A DNA stretch of 64,000 bases from Phycisphaerae bacterium (GTDB taxonomy: Bacteria > Planctomycetota > Phycisphaerae > UBA1845), in the NCBI GenBank assembly GCA_029260135.1, contig JAJDDV010000024.1:1-64000 (forward strand). The letters run 5' to 3'. A program made the position numbers and the translations under genes. The number at the start of each line of letters is the position of its first letter. Positions within the stretch are counted from its first letter, which is position 1. Below the pieces are notes generated by a model, which worked only from the letters and a program-made list of their open reading frames with translations, did not search any database and was not told the DNA's origin. Shown here in pieces: positions 10,701 through 19,287 of the stretch.

Positions 10701-12068
10701 CTGGCCCCACCGCGCAATGTGGTATCTTCCGATGACCGTGTCCTTATCGCCGGCGACGGCCTCGCCGGTGTCCGTTGCGGAGATGCGATCGCTCTCCGGA
10801 TGTTCGTGGACAAACACGACGGTCCATTCCGGATTCAGGTTGTCTTGGAGGTCCTTGGCCGAATAGAGTTCGACCGAGCGCAGTCGTTTGTGTGGTAGTT
10901 TCCAGGCGTGAGATTGGGATTCATATCCCTGCGGGATCAACGGGCCTGAGGAACTGACATCTGATGGATACTTGTAGTCCGTCTCCCAGCCATAGTTGGG
11001 GACGCGATCGAAGACCACACGGTTTCCGTATCGGTCGGACGCCGCGCCGGCCAACTCCGTGCCGACGATTTCTCTCCTCCGTATGAAGTCGTTTTCGCCG
11101 ACTTCAACCTCTCGATCTCTGCGCGGCCAGGTTGCGGATCGTTCGAAGTCCAGGACGAGTCTTCCCGCATCGAGGTCGAGTTGTTCGAAGGTGTAGATGT
11201 TATGGAACGTGGGGAAACAGTGAGCCGCGAGGCGTTCAGTGTCTTGCCGGTCTATCGGGTCCACTTCCACCGTTCCGTCGAGATTCATATCCAATGCGAC
11301 GTTGAACGCCACGTTGCGCCCGACGCCGTGGAACCAGGGTTCCCGAAAGCGTTCGGGTGCGAGATCGACGGCCGTGGGCAGGAAACCGCCGCGCACCTTG
11401 CTGACCTGATAGATGCCTCGGGCGAATTGCAGACTCACGGCAGAGTCAAGGCCCCAACTGGACCCATCACCTAGCCCTGTGGCAACAGGTTGGAACACGC
11501 CGTCAGGGTTTGGGTCCGCGCCGGCGCCGAGCTTGGGATAGTCTGAAGTGTCCAGTTCGTAATCCCAGTAAGCCATGCCCCACAAGTGTGAGGGCGCGGT
11601 GGTTCGGTGACCTTGCCAGACGATGTCTTCGCCGGGGTGCCAGCGAGCTTCGGACCAGGGCAACGTGAACTCCCAAGGCTTCTGCTTGAGAGTGCCCGCA
11701 GCACCGAGCTGCGGCGAGGGTTCCGGTCCGCCGAGCGTGCTCATCTGATTTCGATAGACCAGCGCTCCGGCACGGAGTGAGAAGTTCAGGCCTTGTTGGG
11801 GAGCGGTTCCCGAGAAGAGGATCACGCCGTCCTGCTGCGCCAGTACCGTGTGCGGGGCGCGATCCGGGTGAAGGGCACGGTCTTCGGCGCCGGTTCCGAC
11901 GCAGAGATAATCCTGGCTCGGGGGAATAGCGTTCATGTAGGGCGACAGTGTAAGTTCGACATCCGTCGCCTGGGCGTTCCCCGTCGCCGCCGACAGCAGT
12001 ACGGTCAGCGTTGCCGCGCAGACGGTTCCCGACATACGTCCCCGACCTCTCAGATCGCTTGCACTCAT
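1704..12068 (-). CDS. Giant secreted Rhs/YD-repeat polymorphic toxin with AHH-like nuclease tip (3454 aa)
   Basis: A secretory signal is visible at residues 1-34 (Arg-rich start, then a hydrophobic run ending GNAQA); a second ATG lies 11 codons downstream. The N-terminal ~1450 residues are not Rhs-like and carry short Ca-binding-type loops (VDDDGDGLIDE near 560, IDDDGDGLIDEN near 690) and several Cys. From about residue 1500, YD repeats such as YDALGRR and YTYDALKRL follow. The Rhs core ends with YRYTPYGRL, ESFHLFQGLWVDPL, REYDPGTGRFLQNDP and NPVNRIDPTGL (about 3231), the conserved autocleavage-type boundary. A proline run (SPPPPPPPP) is inserted in the core. The variable tip (about 220 aa) has two hydrophobic helices, then GFEAHHVLP near 3375 and a later H...YNEEW, fitting an AHH-like HNH/treble-clef nuclease. 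An immunity gene follows at once. Upstream neighbours are the VWA/TSP3 gene and the T2SS operon. The export route is not shown by the sequence. Confidence 0.9.
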   Translation of the reverse strand: MSASDLRGRGRMSGTVCAATLTVLLSAATGNAQATDVELTLSPYMNAIPPSQDYLCVGTGAEDRALHPDRAPHTVLAQQDGVILFSGTAPQQGLNFSLRAGALVYRNQMSTLGGPEPSPQLGAAGTLKQKPWEFTLPWSEARWHPGEDIVWQGHRTTAPSHLWGMAYWDYELDTSDYPKLGAGADPNPDGVFQPVATGLGDGSSWGLDSAVSLQFARGIYQVSKVRGGFLPTAVDLAPERFREPWFHGVGRNVAFNVALDMNLDGTVEVDPIDRQDTERLAAHCFPTFHNIYTFEQLDLDAGRLVLDFERSATWPRRDREVEVGENDFIRRREIVGTELAGAASDRYGNRVVFDRVPNYGWETDYKYPSDVSSSGPLIPQGYESQSHAWKLPHKRLRSVELYSAKDLQDNLNPEWTVVFVHEHPESDRISATDTGEAVAGDKDTVIGRYHIARWGQWKSLYSHLPQAEWSIGRLPELNDETTLLTVQTYRREAWGVEGWKQVNGPEFQDDYSVWGSDIGYDNIGVRARVNKGIEYLKNAAGVEVHDRNEDGCPGICGVDDDGDGLIDEHCGFGSGICGGGKVLSGGFPEYDCMGRWPTGNETFGYTPSENEYGYGCVAADIYMWDDNEDGLVEYKAEHNAAVSGTSCSDYGWHGVTDPARLGPARGSDEGDASGQAPTCPGLCCIDDDGDGLIDENSDQVVTTQAIPNSDYALDYFARYDDDEDAIFDEDGKDNPFLVNLRAAAGECASGRFPFVPPSTKNAPAAHQALLPGDGDADRCRPAIEASGDPWVHQVQYVYARSNPYWLLVERNAEPDPTNAAFGTPTVLSKPKYYYFPPFSADINGDGNNSLFYDRNGNGLCDSADDDVMESFFCGTSKCTTGLDEPFAACVVEESSQSFDVPNEPNEANVHPDCLPNPKFRGPRGERAVIPGAPEAVDASAPSDVHLIKRIVRVRPDSTDPSNYIEQVWLYRYNDFGFLKAVFDPASVQALIEADSDIVNADDILKYSDMHAVGGKPLINYASQWYTYYNPRINDAPVPDEGLPMCYAEPPYIGPSSEAVAECLPLSPPIDLNNPFHYLPENACDGYDWWTIQYSEELHADPDCSDLLRDDCGWCLSRWRCGENTACDDPECTCYGGYAENQTVLRQLGVSDAQPRFRKYMIKTARTRGADGEMHLYRFDYLGAASGVYADDAHIQSYQDPHNITIVDELVEQTDCEFNPTDPICNPEDGPSDFYIYEDDFKLVLDPADREPTPFVGADRYEASSHYLKIPVKVKTRRVVVMNFYGIALSDRLILTPGYDGIQTHLIDDQRYELVNRRGQSPHVYDESWVAGLREMGAGYVKSTGRVITQLFGGQGGWHSVLRGVAKGSAGGNVYSQQCRTPEVLEEVPVQRVRPEQLDIMSVTQHLDRCPDGPGCAEPVKDLPEVEAHYYSAIKGNDFSFSPNDCTDCIHDPTGLIGYAYCSGTADASCNPETDPECYEGAEGTQAYDYLTGIDLRNDNPVTVKQIPSPNSPVGGEGEEGDGVSKVRYAYEFYDDGNGEQERVKWKWRWHEVVQPARGGTGNAALEIWFFDLNGRIRLYGSGAGDAASNPPTPGNGGPFYITYAGYDAMGRLALQIEDFDPGLLTNPDSALLASDITDLNPDQYLQRRPEATLENPAENLITRSIYDNAGFLTSRRQGKTPPGNFSPDPDHTDHDAVRTDFRILNPKITYKEGQRTRIGWEDRHTYQMEYSFAGTTDHATVPAETVDVVHGTTTVRVFDGGGRFIEERIISSDPTWTNNRFGAENAQVRDFGWHVSLLDHTRDGGVNASNPVSSWYTGDAWDCTAQDCEDPNNPGDPQNLQLQTGVEPAYPGTDKWIGKTGTNSIITLARSFKKYTQASTLKPTKEIIYNDFSTLDDQGNFNEERAQVVKEFTYDMEDRIARKKEPDGTISRYLFDAKRRLAKVFRGSTDDCDDWFPPAPDGSGINTGQDDMLLVEQRLYNDGDATCEHSPWRGQESCTTKPCNDNFPNNAGKLVRTRRFTGNAEDCNTAYTPSTDSRDSQYLYDWRGRTVLAKEVAVGYGGGTAATPLLASATSVVFDNLDRPLLVATWSTGEPDVATIESWADLDTDDATIEILTSNPQPLTLSRTFYDERGRPYEQRSYNIDDSTGNSYTFTRTYRDDLNRVTAELSQNGLILNTYDPLGRRTKTSHWSREDSQAPGSADTTAGVELTRTVTDYDAFGNVKTQTHYDRLNTSETGAIDDDPATSNAVITYTHNWYDQAKRLIATANYGTHGDDGFTNVDTEDNKPVYDAAQPPTWTGSKYQINDADTSAIVTRYGYDRASRRIWSQDPRGIVTRTWYDLLGRTTLVAENWDDIENVAADQDTWDSLTHYGARPIRYTAYHYTRGGLQDMIVAVVPEDPSLSSTFAPHLTPDSFIWTEDAANDYAATGVTVPAGMERHATRYVYGADILNDRTHAAMDTSPAATAPNLVKQILYPDASGAPSDTDVVTFRYSLEGNPVQRTDQRGVVLDYTFGHPGGRLTNVHADISSATDVDNSFEFLDIYYQDEPDQRSFWAKQSSASIARESVVFLIHDGAGNLIEDRQIIDYSDSTQTRSLKYNWQHVKPSTVAGPLTHNRLLDIAIEEDGGVNSQVLTKFVYGAAGSAEDYINRKTAITDDLDQEFIQYEMTGGGRTKAKTWGPGTGVMKVDHQIAAFDSNDPEIPSYLAGTDPFGRITNLTFENHVPQAASALHRYEYGYDRSGNRLFVRIEQSADANKHSYLYSYDNFNRLRYAESGELSTTSSVISTPGAGEGDPTGRLWALDLLGNWSGVNAAAGSVFDYTPNNLIPGQQPSELTLRSEHHAVAPNNRITTRTVEGVNTNFNYDDTGNLTDDGTHTYTYDALKRLTQVHDKITGDWVAAFSYDALGRRILKSDSVNRDAANSFTPVDYYYYDGDRIVEVHRRVIAGDPLPGDYTIDDCSYSPPPPPPPPRGGEENKRITEAGSDQPNKDKTGKLPPSLFAKLVKDSPESSAKGTPNPGATDEQGQILKDVVASSPDKDQVRRSDTPTPTEVKLWRRFVYGLDYIDELVAQITPDTVDNPNSVRYVLQDANHNVVGITRACDGELIRQYRYTPYGRLTHAEDGDGAPLDATGPSPLESFHLFQGLWVDPLSANPLSTGLVLYNARAREYDPGTGRFLQNDPNGQALAIANALAMNGQTRAVFASLSASTQYADGLNLYQFVGSNPVNRIDPTGLRMADFDWVLETEDYEDELTGHKIATLGMLNEGARWASLGLQTASDIALSLIPGYGIVEAARAVSVIRSGRGGLMDYLTVGLGGISGAATLLKAAKTLGKSAKWFAAMKTGAKFAGRFKPYKRRYLRHNLKVLTGWNPGRGFEAHHVLPVKFESFFKTAGVKNIHKPIYGSWWEKTAHRSAAYAYNEEWRTFFRAGSKTRRDVLDFAKKLAHDYGFEVLFD
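2621..2867. repeat. Partner copy of the Rhs tip direct repeat
   Basis: Intact copy of the segment partly duplicated at 868-1014. It codes for the end of the Rhs core, from LVAQITPDT to GLWVDPL. Confidence 0.85.
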
Positions 12069-12176
12069 AGCGTTCGCTCACTCTTCGCCAAGTTGTTTTG
12101 ACCTAACGTCCGTCTTGCCTTGGAGTACTTTTGCCCCGTTCGCGCCGGCCTGGCGGCACGGTGTGTCAGGCTCTCT

Positions 12177-15100
12177 CTACGGGCCTGGCGGTGTACACCT
12201 CCATGTCCGCGCTCCTTCTTCGCCAGCGCAAATGCATGGCGCTCCGCCCTTAGCTGCAGGCAGATCTTCGCACGTGGGCCACGGCTCTCCGCTATTGCCC
12301 CACTCGCACGGGTCCGTTAGCGGGCGCACGTGAATCTTGTGAATCCACAGGCTGGCTTCGCAAGTGACCGGCGCGATCAGCTCGCAGCCCACCGGCCCGT
12401 TCGGGCAGGGATCGGTTGCCCATGTGCGGTGTTCGGAAGCGTCGGGTGGCAACGCCTGTATAAGCGTCAGAATGCCCGGCGGTGCGCGGTGCGCCTGCGA
12501 GGGATCGTTGTTCAGGTGATGGTAGCAGCCCCCCTGATCTTCATTCGGGAGGCCGTAGCAATTGGGCGCACCATCATTATCGCAGTCTGGGCGACAGCCA
12601 TCCCACTCCTCATCAGATCCACATGTACCAGGGTTCGGTTCGTCGTCGGGCAAGTCCCCATCCCCGTCGCAGTCAGGGCATGTATATCCAATCCTGTCAG
12701 TGTTCGGCACGTTGCGGAGCCAATTGGGCTCGTTTACTAGCGATCCACCAGCTATCGGAAAAGCGTCGCATGGATCTCCGATCGCATCGCGATCTGAATC
12801 TAGTTGGTCCGGATTGGCGAGCGAACAGCAGTTGTCACAGGCGTCCCCGACACCATCACAATCGGCGTCCGGCTGCCAGTTATCCTGGGTGTCAACGAGG
12901 TTGGCCGGCCCCGTGGCACAATTGTCGACATCCAGTCTATCGTCGAATAGCTGTTTCGGGTTGCTCACGAAGGGACAATTATCGGCGCAGGTCGGAATGC
13001 CATCGTCATCATAGTCCGGCCGACACGGATCCCAGTGCGGATCGGAGCCACACTCGCCATACCAATTGTCATTGACCTCCTGCTGATCGATCTCACCGTT
13101 GTCGTTACAGTCGTCCGAACATGTATAGGTGTTAAGAAGATGTACCATATCCAACGCATCTAGCGCCGAATCGGAACGAGAAGGATCGCATCGGTCGCCA
13201 AGCCCATCACCGTCTGTATCCGTTTGGGCGGCGTTGGCTGCTCGGCAGCAATTGTCACACGCGTCTCCAACGGTGTCATTGTCGATGTCCGTTTGGCCCG
13301 GATTCGCGACGTACATGCAGTTGTCGCAGCCGTCGACGATTCCGTCGCTGTCCGTATCGCGCAGGCTCGTGTTCGGGTCGCAAGCGTCACCCCAACCGTC
13401 GCAATCGCTGTCCGTCTGAGCTGGGTTGTAGATGCTCGGGCAATTGTCACGCGTGCTCATCGGAACCGTGAAACCGCCGTTGGCAATGCCATCGCCATCA
13501 TAATCGCTTGTGGCGGCCGTCGGATTCGCGGGGCATTCGTAAGCAAGGTATGGACAAGGATCGACGTTGTTCATGATTCCGTCGCCGTCATCATCACGGC
13601 CTAAGTCACACGCGTCCCCGACACCGGTGCGATCGCTATTGAGTTGATCGGGGTTCCAGACACTCGAGCAGTTGTCGCACACGTTACCGACTCCGTCCTG
13701 ATCCGTATCGTCCTGTCGGTCGCTACACATCGGATAATCTGAGCCACATTTCGTAGTGAGATGAAGAGTTGTGCATTCATTTCCAATCTTGTCATCGTCT
13801 CCTTGCATACACGTTCCCGCGGCCAACGTATTACGGAGGTATGGACAATTGTCGCAAGCATCGCCGAGGCCATCACCATCAGAATCCTTCTGGTCATTGA
13901 GGAGCCCGGGGCAGTTGTCGCAGCCCTCGTCAGAATCGTTGCGACCATCGCCATCGATATCGTTGATCTCTTCCGCGCCAGAGACGCAGCAGGTGTCGCT
14001 GCACTCGCGCGTAGGAGCACAGGCGACGCCATCGCTGTGGAGACCGGGGCCCTTGTATTGATCTGGGTTGTACGTCACCGGACAATTGTCGCATGCATCG
14101 CCAATGCCATCGCAGTCGTAGTCGGGTTGCCAGAGATCCACAATGCGGCTGGCCCCGTCAGACGAGATACTGGGTGGACGAAGGCCAAACAGTGCTTGCG
14201 CGCACTCGGTTCCATCATCAGCAACACGAATGCTGCTCCCTTTGGTGTATACGCGTGGTTCATTGGACACGTTCGGACAGTTGTCCCACGCGCCAGCTAC
14301 CCCGTCGACCGCGCGCGAGCCGACGGTGCTCAGGTTGGTTTGGTCGTATTCTCGCGGGTAGCCGAACACGTCGCATGCGTCGCCCCAGCCGTCACCGTCA
14401 CTGTCCATCTGCCAGCGGTTAAAGGTGTGTGGACAGTTGTCCTGGCACGGAACGATATCGCATTCGGCGAAGGCATGTTTCTGGGCGCCGGAATGCCACA
14501 CGCAGACGTTGTCCGGTGTAACGCTTGGGGGGCAGTGGCTCTCGACCCAACCAGCCCAGCGATCATACTGTGGATCGGACGGGCTGAGCGAGTTTGGACA
14601 TTCGGTCAGTTCATAGAAATGAAGCTCCCATGGCCAGTCCTCGTAGGAGTCCGCCGGGTGGTCGTGGCGGCAGTTACATTCGTTCTGGTGTTCGATGGCG
14701 AGTTGGAGGCCTCGCGGTTCGGTGGCGGGCGGGCGCGTCAGCTCGTAGAAGGACTCGGAGAGCCAGCAGCCGTTCCATTCGGAATTGCTCCAGTGCAATA
14801 CGTCATCGCCCTGGACGTCCGGATCCGTGTGGTCGAACCGCACGCGTACGGTGGGCTTTCCACCGCCGATCCACATGCAGGCGTCTTCGGAAACGACGAA
14901 GTTCTCGCCCGTATTGAAGTAAATACCGACGGTAAACCAGGATTTGAGCGGAAAGCGCGCCAAGAAGAGCATGTTCTCCGGAACGATGACGTCACCGTCA
15001 CCGCAACCGGAGATCGGGTAGGGCTGCTCGATGAGCACAGTGCCTTTGGCGGCGTAACTGTGATGAGGAGCGAAACGGAGGTGGACGCGCTTGGCGGCCT

Positions 15101-17090
15101 CGCGATCGGGTTCATTCGGGTCGAGCACCCAGAGGTCGTATTCCGATCCACCGTCGGTGAAATCGATGTACATCTCCACGGAGACGCCGGCGGGGCCCCA
15201 GGTTCCGCGAGATACGCATCCCGATGGGTTCGAGTCAATGCAGTCCTCTTCGGGCAGTATGTAGCCGGGGCCTTCCAGGGTCCACGAGCCGACAACGTCG
15301 GTGGATTGGACGAGCTTGAGGGCGTTGTGGCCAGCGTAGTTGTCGGGTGAGGGTTGGTCGACCGACATGGTCGGCGCTGCTTCGATCGATGCGGACGACC
15401 AGGCGAGCGGGTCACTGATCGACCAGCCGCTCGAGGTAAGTTCTGTATGAATTGTTCCCGGCGTGGTATCGAAACTGTTGAACGTACCGTCGCTTGCTGC
15501 GGCTAAATTCGGATCGCATAGGGCAGGAACGTCGTCGCACTTGCAGTACGCCGGGTCCTGTGGATTCAAGTCGCAGCAGTCGGCGACGCCGTCGCTATCG
15601 GTGTCGATTTGCGTCCAGTCCGGCGGTGAGTCCGTACACGTTAGCGGCAATGTGACACCCGCGATCTCCTGCGCGGCCGTACACATGTCGGAAACGCCGT
15701 CGTGGTCGCAATCGCGGTCACATTCGGTGAGCGTGGAACCGTCGGGGCAATCGCGACCGATGAGCCATGGGTTGATCAGGCAGTCGTCACCTCCGTTGCA
15801 GAGATCCGCGGAGTCTGGAACACCGTCGCAGTCGGTATCCGGGTCGGGATCCTGGCCGGGGACGTAGGTCAGCGTCCACTCGCACGCGTCACCCTGGCCG
15901 TTTCCGTTGCAGTCTCGCTGTCGTGGGTTGTCGGTAGTTGGGCAGTTGTCGCAGATGTCCAGGAGCGGAATGTAGTTGGGCGTCTGAGGTGAATCCCCGT
16001 CCGTGTCGACACCGATGCCCCACTCGCAGAGCCAGGCTGCGATGGTGTCTGAGATGTCCTCGGGCGTACCCGGGGTGAAATTGTCGTCGCCGCAGCCGAA
16101 GCAGTAGAACGGGTTGATCCTGGCGGTCTTGCCCGGATTAGCGACGTTCGAGAGGTTTGCGCCGCTTACGCTTACTTCACAGAGGGCAAGTTCCTCCATG
16201 AATCCGCCGCGTTCTGGAGGATCCGGCACGGCCTGAGCGTATTGGGCACAGGACACGCGCGGACCAGGATCATAAGCATCCTCCTTGGCGCTTGTGCTAT
16301 CCATGAACACCCCGTGCCAGTCGGGTGCAACGCGGATGGTGGATACGCGAATATTGCGACCTGGCTGACGAGCATGATCCACGAAGGACCGAATGTGCGC
16401 GGCGCGGTTGCAGAAGCTCCCAGTCCAATTGCTCGTCGCGTCCTCGGTCAATCCCGTTCCGTTCAACTCGGCCGGGCATCCGGCTTCCTTGACACAGGCC
16501 GGCGGGCACGGTGCCGGCAGCCGATACTCGCCGGATGTCAGTAGAATGATCTCTTTGTGCGTTGCCTGGGTGCCTTCGAGGATCTCCGTTGCTTCCTGAA
16601 TTCCGATCTCCATCATGCTTGCCGTACCGTGGCTGGAGGGCTGCAAGTTCTCGACCATCCCGACGACCCAGTCCCACTCTGCGCCAATCGTTGCGTACGT
16701 TTCGCACGGTGGCGCACAGCTTCCGTCTACGATGTCGTCAAGTTGGATCGGGCCGAAGTAGTCGATGTTCTCTCGGTATGTCCTCGTTGCGTCTTCTCTT
16801 GTGAACTGAATGACGCTGATTTCGTAAGATCCGTCACTCTTCGGAAATCCGGGACGGTTCAGAAAATCGACGATCCCCTCACGGGCCAGGTCGAAGTATG
16901 TCGGGCCCGTCGCGGGGAACATGTTCCGTGAGCTGTCGAGGACGAAGACGATGGAGACGTCAGGCGTCGTCGTCGTGTCGACGGCGCGGGTGGGCTGGGG
17001 ATCCGACAGCCGGTTGACGAGTGCGAGAAAGGATACCGTAATGGCCACGATGACGACCGCGGCCAACCGCGTTTTCAGCTTTGATGACAT
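12177..17090 (-). CDS. Secreted VWA-domain protein with thrombospondin type 3 repeats (1637 aa)
   Basis: An N-terminal hydrophobic helix (about residues 9-27) works as a signal peptide or anchor. A von Willebrand A-type domain follows at about 44-350, with the MIDAS-like FVLDSSRN; the usual third position Ser is Asn here. Thrombospondin-3 type Ca-binding repeats (DxDxDGxxDxxDNC) fill about 370-530 and then 835-1580, well over a dozen copies, each with paired Cys. Between them lies a ~270-residue domain with no such repeats, Trp-rich and beta-like ([20 protein letters not shown] onward), possibly lectin-like; I cannot assign it. TSP3 repeats form calcium-stabilised rods, and VWA domains bind protein partners, so an extracellular adhesive or scaffold role is likely. 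It lies 108 bases upstream of the Rhs gene on the same strand and may be co-transcribed with it. Confidence 0.85.
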   Translation of the reverse strand: MSSKLKTRLAAVVIVAITVSFLALVNRLSDPQPTRAVDTTTTPDVSIVFVLDSSRNMFPATGPTYFDLAREGIVDFLNRPGFPKSDGSYEISVIQFTREDATRTYRENIDYFGPIQLDDIVDGSCAPPCETYATIGAEWDWVVGMVENLQPSSHGTASMMEIGIQEATEILEGTQATHKEIILLTSGEYRLPAPCPPACVKEAGCPAELNGTGLTEDATSNWTGSFCNRAAHIRSFVDHARQPGRNIRVSTIRVAPDWHGVFMDSTSAKEDAYDPGPRVSCAQYAQAVPDPPERGGFMEELALCEVSVSGANLSNVANPGKTARINPFYCFGCGDDNFTPGTPEDISDTIAAWLCEWGIGVDTDGDSPQTPNYIPLLDICDNCPTTDNPRQRDCNGNGQGDACEWTLTYVPGQDPDPDTDCDGVPDSADLCNGGDDCLINPWLIGRDCPDGSTLTECDRDCDHDGVSDMCTAAQEIAGVTLPLTCTDSPPDWTQIDTDSDGVADCCDLNPQDPAYCKCDDVPALCDPNLAAASDGTFNSFDTTPGTIHTELTSSGWSISDPLAWSSASIEAAPTMSVDQPSPDNYAGHNALKLVQSTDVVGSWTLEGPGYILPEEDCIDSNPSGCVSRGTWGPAGVSVEMYIDFTDGGSEYDLWVLDPNEPDREAAKRVHLRFAPHHSYAAKGTVLIEQPYPISGCGDGDVIVPENMLFLARFPLKSWFTVGIYFNTGENFVVSEDACMWIGGGKPTVRVRFDHTDPDVQGDDVLHWSNSEWNGCWLSESFYELTRPPATEPRGLQLAIEHQNECNCRHDHPADSYEDWPWELHFYELTECPNSLSPSDPQYDRWAGWVESHCPPSVTPDNVCVWHSGAQKHAFAECDIVPCQDNCPHTFNRWQMDSDGDGWGDACDVFGYPREYDQTNLSTVGSRAVDGVAGAWDNCPNVSNEPRVYTKGSSIRVADDGTECAQALFGLRPPSISSDGASRIVDLWQPDYDCDGIGDACDNCPVTYNPDQYKGPGLHSDGVACAPTRECSDTCCVSGAEEINDIDGDGRNDSDEGCDNCPGLLNDQKDSDGDGLGDACDNCPYLRNTLAAGTCMQGDDDKIGNECTTLHLTTKCGSDYPMCSDRQDDTDQDGVGNVCDNCSSVWNPDQLNSDRTGVGDACDLGRDDDGDGIMNNVDPCPYLAYECPANPTAATSDYDGDGIANGGFTVPMSTRDNCPSIYNPAQTDSDCDGWGDACDPNTSLRDTDSDGIVDGCDNCMYVANPGQTDIDNDTVGDACDNCCRAANAAQTDTDGDGLGDRCDPSRSDSALDALDMVHLLNTYTCSDDCNDNGEIDQQEVNDNWYGECGSDPHWDPCRPDYDDDGIPTCADNCPFVSNPKQLFDDRLDVDNCATGPANLVDTQDNWQPDADCDGVGDACDNCCSLANPDQLDSDRDAIGDPCDAFPIAGGSLVNEPNWLRNVPNTDRIGYTCPDCDGDGDLPDDEPNPGTCGSDEEWDGCRPDCDNDGAPNCYGLPNEDQGGCYHHLNNDPSQAHRAPPGILTLIQALPPDASEHRTWATDPCPNGPVGCELIAPVTCEASLWIHKIHVRPLTDPCEWGNSGEPWPTCEDLPAAKGGAPCICAGEEGARTWRCTPPGP

Positions 17091-17361
17091 GATGAGCGCC
17101 TATGCCGTGAACGATTCTCCGAGCCGACCCTGTCCCCAGTCCGGCCGCGTTGGGACCGACTCCAGTCGATGTCCCTGAACACTCATATTGGACATCGGCA
17201 GTGCGGTTAGCGAACTGAATTATGATTTCAGTCGGAGCGGAGACGAGTGGGTACTGTGGCATGTCCCTGTGGGAGGGAGTGGGCTCTCAGGGGCCCGGTG
17301 CATCCAGTCCGTCTGCCTAGGGAGCCTTCAGAGCCGATGTAGGGCACACTCTCCGGAGGGA

Positions 17362-17898
17362 TCACCGATCGACGTAGGGAGAGTAAATGAGGTAGCTGAT
17401 GGTCATATTGACATCCCAGGCCTCGCTCTTACCGCCTCGAGGCGCTGCAAGGTGGAGCGAGGGGATGCTGAGCGTGGAGTCGGACTGCGTCAGGTTCAGG
17501 GCAAACTGTGCCAGAACCTTCAGACTGAGGTCTTCGAACCTTACTCTAACGGAAAGCTGTTTGTACGGTGTCTGGGGGATCCGCACGGCTGGAAGTGGGT
17601 CGTGGCCGGCCCAGCCATCCGTTGGCACCCCTGCGGCGACCATTGCGTCGCGTATTTGAGCGATCAGGGTATCGTTTGGCCTCTCTCTCTCAGCGACGAT
17701 TCTGGGAGCAGCGCGGAGTTGCCGTATGACATCCGCATCACCCCGCATCTGCTGTACTTGTGCCGTGAGCTTGTTATGCGTGTCTTGCCGCGAATTCAAC
17801 GCGCGTGCCTCCCGCCAACACCAGAGTGCGGAGAGGAGAAGACAACACAACACGATCGCTTCCCGCCGGAACTGCGCCTTCGGTTTGCGGTCAGTCAT
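17362..17898 (-). CDS. gspM: Type II secretion inner-membrane protein GspM-like
   Basis: 178 residues: a short basic cytoplasmic start (MTDRKPKAQFRRE), one membrane helix (AIVLCCLLLSALWCW), a coiled-coil-like stretch and a small periplasmic alpha/beta domain at about 90-175. Topology, size and position after the GspL-like gene fit GspM, the partner of GspL in the inner-membrane platform. The ATG lies inside the end of the preceding gene (8-base overlap, ATGACTGA), so translation is coupled. Sequence conservation in GspM is low, so the name rests mainly on context. It is the last gene of the tight gsp run; about 270 bases without a gene separate it from the VWA gene. Confidence 0.7.
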   Translation of the reverse strand: MTDRKPKAQFRREAIVLCCLLLSALWCWREARALNSRQDTHNKLTAQVQQMRGDADVIRQLRAAPRIVAERERPNDTLIAQIRDAMVAAGVPTDGWAGHDPLPAVRIPQTPYKQLSVRVRFEDLSLKVLAQFALNLTQSDSTLSIPSLHLAAPRGGKSEAWDVNMTISYLIYSPYVDR

Positions 17899-19285
17899 GC
17901 GTGTTGTCCTCCGTTCGTACCGCCCTGATGCGGAAGTCAACAGTCTTGTCTTGTCGCCGTTTGGTTCTTGGAGGGTCGACGGACAACGTGGTAAGCTCGT
18001 TGAGTTCTCGAACGATGTCGCCGGCTGCACCGTGGCTCGTCGTCTGTCCGGAGAGCGTAATGCCGACGTCGTCGAGCTGAATCTCGTTTACGTAGAGCTT
18101 CAGGCCGCTCGGAATGCGTGAAGTCACCTCGTGGAGTGTGGTGAAGGCGTCAAGCCCGCTCCGGTGAAGCCACGCTGTTGCCGGTGTATCGGTTGGGCCG
18201 GCCGTGGTTGCTTCGAGCCCAATTCGTTCCGATTGCAGCCGGAGGGCTGCGCCGTACGGCACCGGCTTATCGGGGTGGACGTCCTGGTAGATCCTGGTCT
18301 GGTCTCTTAGTGAAGTGTCGATCACACTGGAGTAGACTGCGTTGTCGGCGCAGAGCCGTATCGCAAACGTTGCGAGCAGCACCGCCGCGGCCGCTGCACA
18401 ACCCAGAAGGCGATTCCGAAGGGGATTCCATCGATCCTGTCGGGTCAGCGTCTGCACACGCAAATCAGGGAGGCCATCCGAACCGACCGCCGCGCGAAGA
18501 CATTGCTCTATCGCTGACTCTTGGTCATGAGTGTCAACCTGCACACCTAGCGATGCGAGAGCGTCCGCGACGCAGTCGGCGGGCCTTGTGTCAGTGAGTC
18601 GCCACAAATGACAGCAGCCGTTCTCCGGGGCCGTCAGAGGAGGACTCAGGATAAGCTGTCGCCGAACCAATTCGGCGTCTGCATCTTGCGGCACGCCGAA
18701 ACACCGCATGAGACTCACCCCGTCGTCTTGTGCAACTGTTCTGATGGCGAGTCGCTGATCATCCATGAGCACGTGGAAGGAGGTGTGGGTCTGTTGGAGT
18801 GCACCGGGCAGATTGCCGGCGAGCATCGCATCGACCGTGAGAGACTCTACGGCCACCTGTGCGTCCTCCAGCGTTCTGAGCAGCGCGTTCATGGCCGCCG
18901 TGAAGACTGCGGTAATCCGCACCGTGGATCCGTCAAGCCGTTCATTACAGCATGTCAGCTGCTCGAGTTCGACGGGAATATACTGTTCGAATGCATACTG
19001 CGCAGCAGCGTCATTGAAACGACCCGCAGGTGCCTCGACGTGCTGAATGAAGCACCAGTTCGCGGGGATGATCAGTCGACATCCGATTCCGGCCGGGTGG
19101 TTCTGCTTGACAAACGTCGTGATCCGTTCGGCGGTAGGCAGCAGATCCGATGCTGTCTTGGGAAGCGCACAGAACGGGGTGGCGGCACTCTGCAGTCCAG
19201 TCCGCGTCCAACTCGTGCCCTTCCTTTCGTATTGGGCCAGGAACGTAGTGTTGTCGGTTATTTGTAAGGCAAACCGTGTGTCCAT
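17891..19285 (-). CDS. gspL: Type II secretion protein GspL-like (PilM/PilN-like fusion, 464 aa)
   Basis: The N-terminal ~270 residues resemble the actin-like cytoplasmic fold of GspL/PilM (RLIIPANWCFIQHVEAPAG, QYAFEQYIPVELEQL, VTAVF-like strands). One membrane helix at about 298-315 (LLGCAAAAAVLLATFAIRLC) is followed by a periplasmic domain ending in a beta-rich segment (LKLYVNEIQLDDVGITLSGQ) like that of PilN/GspL. GspL links the ATPase GspE to the inner-membrane platform. It starts 2 bases after the gspC-like gene ends, and gspM overlaps its stop. The PilN-like C-terminal region suggests descent shared with type IV pilus PilM-PilN, as expected for GspL. Confidence 0.75.
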   Translation of the reverse strand: MDTRFALQITDNTTFLAQYERKGTSWTRTGLQSAATPFCALPKTASDLLPTAERITTFVKQNHPAGIGCRLIIPANWCFIQHVEAPAGRFNDAAAQYAFEQYIPVELEQLTCCNERLDGSTVRITAVFTAAMNALLRTLEDAQVAVESLTVDAMLAGNLPGALQQTHTSFHVLMDDQRLAIRTVAQDDGVSLMRCFGVPQDADAELVRRQLILSPPLTAPENGCCHLWRLTDTRPADCVADALASLGVQVDTHDQESAIEQCLRAAVGSDGLPDLRVQTLTRQDRWNPLRNRLLGCAAAAAVLLATFAIRLCADNAVYSSVIDTSLRDQTRIYQDVHPDKPVPYGAALRLQSERIGLEATTAGPTDTPATAWLHRSGLDAFTTLHEVTSRIPSGLKLYVNEIQLDDVGITLSGQTTSHGAAGDIVRELNELTTLSVDPPRTKRRQDKTVDFRIRAVRTEDNTHD

Positions 19286-19287
19286 TC

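Noticed and set aside
1704-12068. Tc-toxin C component
   Set aside because: No TcA/TcB-like genes or SpvB domain nearby; the protein has its own signal peptide and an immunity gene, fitting a polymorphic Rhs toxin instead.
13761-15350. Long plus-strand open frame of 529 codons
   Set aside because: It is antisense to the TSP3 repeats; the regular GAC/GAT-rich repeats remove stops from the opposite strand. The product is a low-complexity Val/Ala/Arg sequence.
12450-16000. Regularly spaced similar DNA segments, considered as a CRISPR or other array
   Set aside because: The period matches in-frame TSP3 codons with variable sequence; repeats are degenerate and coding.
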